From Methanoregulaceae archaeon (GTDB lineage: Archaea; Halobacteriota; Methanomicrobia; Methanomicrobiales; Methanospirillaceae), in the NCBI GenBank assembly GCA_013331215.1, contig DUGU01000306.1, positions 1 through 7,321 of the forward strand: a DNA stretch of 7,321 nt. The letters are read 5' to 3'. The notes under the pieces were generated by a model that had not been told where the DNA came from, did no database searches, and was given only the letters and a program-made list of their open reading frames with translations. The first letter of the stretch is position 1. Each line of letters opens with the position of its first letter. Shown here one piece after another: positions 6,562-7,321 of the stretch. Position numbers and translations under genes: made by a program.

Positions 6562-6793
6562 CTCCCGTCAATGGTTCCACCTGTCCATCTCCGCGGACAG
6601 CCGCTCTCCCGCCGCATCGCCATGCAGGGCGCGCGCTCCCGAAGATCGTGCTCTTCTGAAGATGACGCATCGGGGAGGCCCTCACGGTGCCGGCACCGGT
6701 CATGGGCGGGATCCCGGACAGATCCGATCGCCCTGTGCCAGGACTGAGCGTCACGTTCTCCATGAGGATCACACCCAGCGCCGATCGCATCGG
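6562..6793 (-). other. Long untranslated leader of the metal-resistance operon
   Basis: About 230 nt separate the putative operator and start site from the permease start. Minus-strand frames are open across it, but their products are low complexity and resemble no family. It contains a perfect 14-bp palindrome CGGTGCCGGCACCG (6685-6698) and an 11-nt palindrome TCTTCTGAAGA (6652-6662). Either could form an RNA hairpin or bind a protein. I recognise no known riboswitch. Confidence 0.4.
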
Positions 6794-6811
6794 GTTCAAC
6801 TTTACTTGAAC
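6794..6811. promoter_or_regulatory. Inverted repeat, probable ArsR-type operator
   Basis: GTTCAA-CTTTAC-TTGAAC is a perfect 6-6-6 dyad between the divergent regulator and permease operon. Such dyads are typical binding sites of ArsR/SmtB dimers. Leftward transcription from the TATA-like box at 6822-6829 would start at about 6797-6802, inside the dyad, so a bound repressor would block the operon. For the regulator gene it lies upstream of the TATA box, so autorepression would be weaker. Confidence 0.6.
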
Positions 6812-6821
6812 GCTGACCAAA

Positions 6822-6829
6822 CATATATC
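6822..6829. promoter_or_regulatory. TATA-like box in the divergent promoter
   Basis: CATATATC contains the symmetrical ATATAT and could be read in both directions. To the right, a start about 25 nt downstream falls near 6851, giving a leader of about 10 nt before the ATG at 6862. To the left, the start falls in the inverted repeat at 6794-6811. A second AT-rich element (CATATAATC, 6841-6849) could be the leftward TATA box instead. Confidence 0.5.
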
Positions 6830-6861
6830 ACTTCCGATTCCATATAATCTTGAAGTCACCA

Positions 6862-7209
6862 ATGCCGATTCCGCGGGAAGTCGACGAATGCCTCACTGCC
6901 GTCGGAGGGGTTCCAGGGCTCGAGGCCCTGCTGCCGGGCGAAGAGGAACTGGCCGCGGCGAGCCGCATCCACCACGCGCTCTCCGAGCCCCTCAGGCTCC
7001 GGATCGTTCATGCGCTCGGCGTCCAGCCGCTCTGCGTCTGCGTGATCAAAGAGATCGCCGGGATCGCGGACTCGAAGCTCTCGTACCACCTGAACCAGCT
7101 CAAGAAGGCCGACCTCATCGTGGGCGAGCAGCAGGGAAGCTGGATCGTCTATCGCCTCACCCCGCGCGGCGAGCGGTGCATGTCAGCGCCGTATCCGCCG
7201 CCCGTCTGA
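6862..7209 (+). CDS. ArsR/SmtB-family metal(loid)-responsive repressor
   Basis: This 115-residue winged-helix protein is of normal ArsR length. LSEPLRLRIVHAL (40-52) is the classic ArsR helix. PLCVCVIKEIAG places Cys58-Val59-Cys60 where As(III) sensors carry ELCVCDL. SKLSYHLNQLKKADLI (71-86) is the recognition helix, and GSWIVYRLT (92-100) is the wing. The third cysteine of E. coli-type sites is absent; Cys10 and Cys106 are free to contribute. The CxC motif argues for a soft metalloid such as As(III) or Sb(III) as inducer (family knowledge). It is expected to repress the divergent operon through the dyad at 6794-6811. A TTG at 6850 is in frame but sits at the predicted transcript start; ATG 6862 with a short leader and no clear ribosome binding site is preferred. 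Confidence 0.92.
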   Translation: MPIPREVDECLTAVGGVPGLEALLPGEEELAAASRIHHALSEPLRLRIVHALGVQPLCVCVIKEIAGIADSKLSYHLNQLKKADLIVGEQQGSWIVYRLTPRGERCMSAPYPPPV

Positions 7210-7270
7210 ACCACGACTCGCCGATCGCGGCAGCAGCCCGGGATCGCTTTCCTGAGAGCAGGAGGACCCC

Positions 7271-7275
7271 TTTTT
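7271..7275 (+). terminator. Oligo-T tract after the regulator gene
   Basis: A run of five T follows CCCC 61 nt past the regulator's stop codon. T-tracts are the main intrinsic termination signal in archaea. No strong hairpin precedes it, so this is a modest candidate. Confidence 0.4.
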
Positions 7276-7321
7276 CATAATGCCCGGTCCGCCTTGGACG
7301 AAAAAACGCATATTCGAAGCC

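Noticed and set aside
6850..6861. TTG at 6850 as the regulator's start
   Set aside because: It coincides with the predicted transcript start and adds only four residues; ATG at 6862 is the simpler choice.
6542..6862. A 106-codon minus frame across the operon leader
   Set aside because: It spans the promoter, operator and permease start, and the product shows no family resemblance.
7301..7306. Run of six A (six T on the minus strand) as a terminator for a leftward gene from the right
   Set aside because: No such gene is visible in the window, so the assignment would be speculation.
7280..7321. ATG-started frame reading MPGPPWTKKRIFEA to the right edge
   Set aside because: Only 14 codons are visible, the nearest GGAGG is 14 nt away, and the stretch is AT-rich like a promoter spacer. 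It could be a real gene start but cannot be supported here.
1..7321. tRNA, rRNA, CRISPR array, insertion sequence or attachment site
   Set aside because: No regularly spaced direct repeats, transposase motifs, terminal inverted repeats or tRNA-like cloverleaf were seen on either strand by eye.

Overview
The window looks like chromosomal DNA of a GC-rich methanogenic archaeon, most likely in or near the Methanomicrobiales (Methanoculleus-like). The reasons are a DUF166-type gene, a DUF2703 domain, a TIGR00412-type mini-thioredoxin, archaeal TATA-like boxes in otherwise GC-rich spacers, and tightly overlapping genes with strong GGAGG ribosome binding sites. This placement is inferred from gene content only.

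Layout. Positions 1-333 (minus) hold the N-terminal part of a DUF166-family protein that runs off the left edge. Positions 334-642 are non-coding and contain an AT-rich promoter-like block. Positions 643-1272 (plus) encode a papain-fold cysteine peptidase of the C39-like type, with clearly lower GC than its neighbours. From 6561 down to 1502 (minus) lies a compact five-gene operon: an ArsP_1/DUF318 permease, a 91-residue protein I cannot name, a 79-residue CxxC thioredoxin-like protein, a DGC-domain protein, and a 1071-residue P1B-type ATPase. The gene junctions are +1, -4, +3 and -4 nt, so this is one translationally coupled transcript. Divergent from it, at 6862-7209 (plus), is an ArsR/SmtB repressor with a CVC metalloid-binding motif. 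An 18-bp inverted repeat at 6794-6811 is the probable operator.

How it fits together. The regulator, the permease, the small thiol protein and the cysteine-rich proteins indicate a soft-metal or metalloid resistance module. Arsenite or methylated As(III) is the best guess, with Sb, Hg, Cd, Pb and Cu as alternatives. The repressor would release the leftward promoter when it binds the metal(loid). The permease and the ATPase would then export it, and the thiol proteins would reduce or hand over the cargo.

The most unusual element is the ATPase. Its order is: DUF2703 domain, a linker with three Cys-Cys pairs at exact 11-residue spacing, an HMA domain with CxC instead of CxxC, the P1B core, a second Cys-rich linker, and a C-terminal HMA domain that also has CxC. 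In the membrane the canonical CPC is CSC, and the Lys and Asp that characterise Zn/Cd/Pb pumps in the last two helices are both Asn. This points to a non-standard substrate and is the best candidate here for something new.
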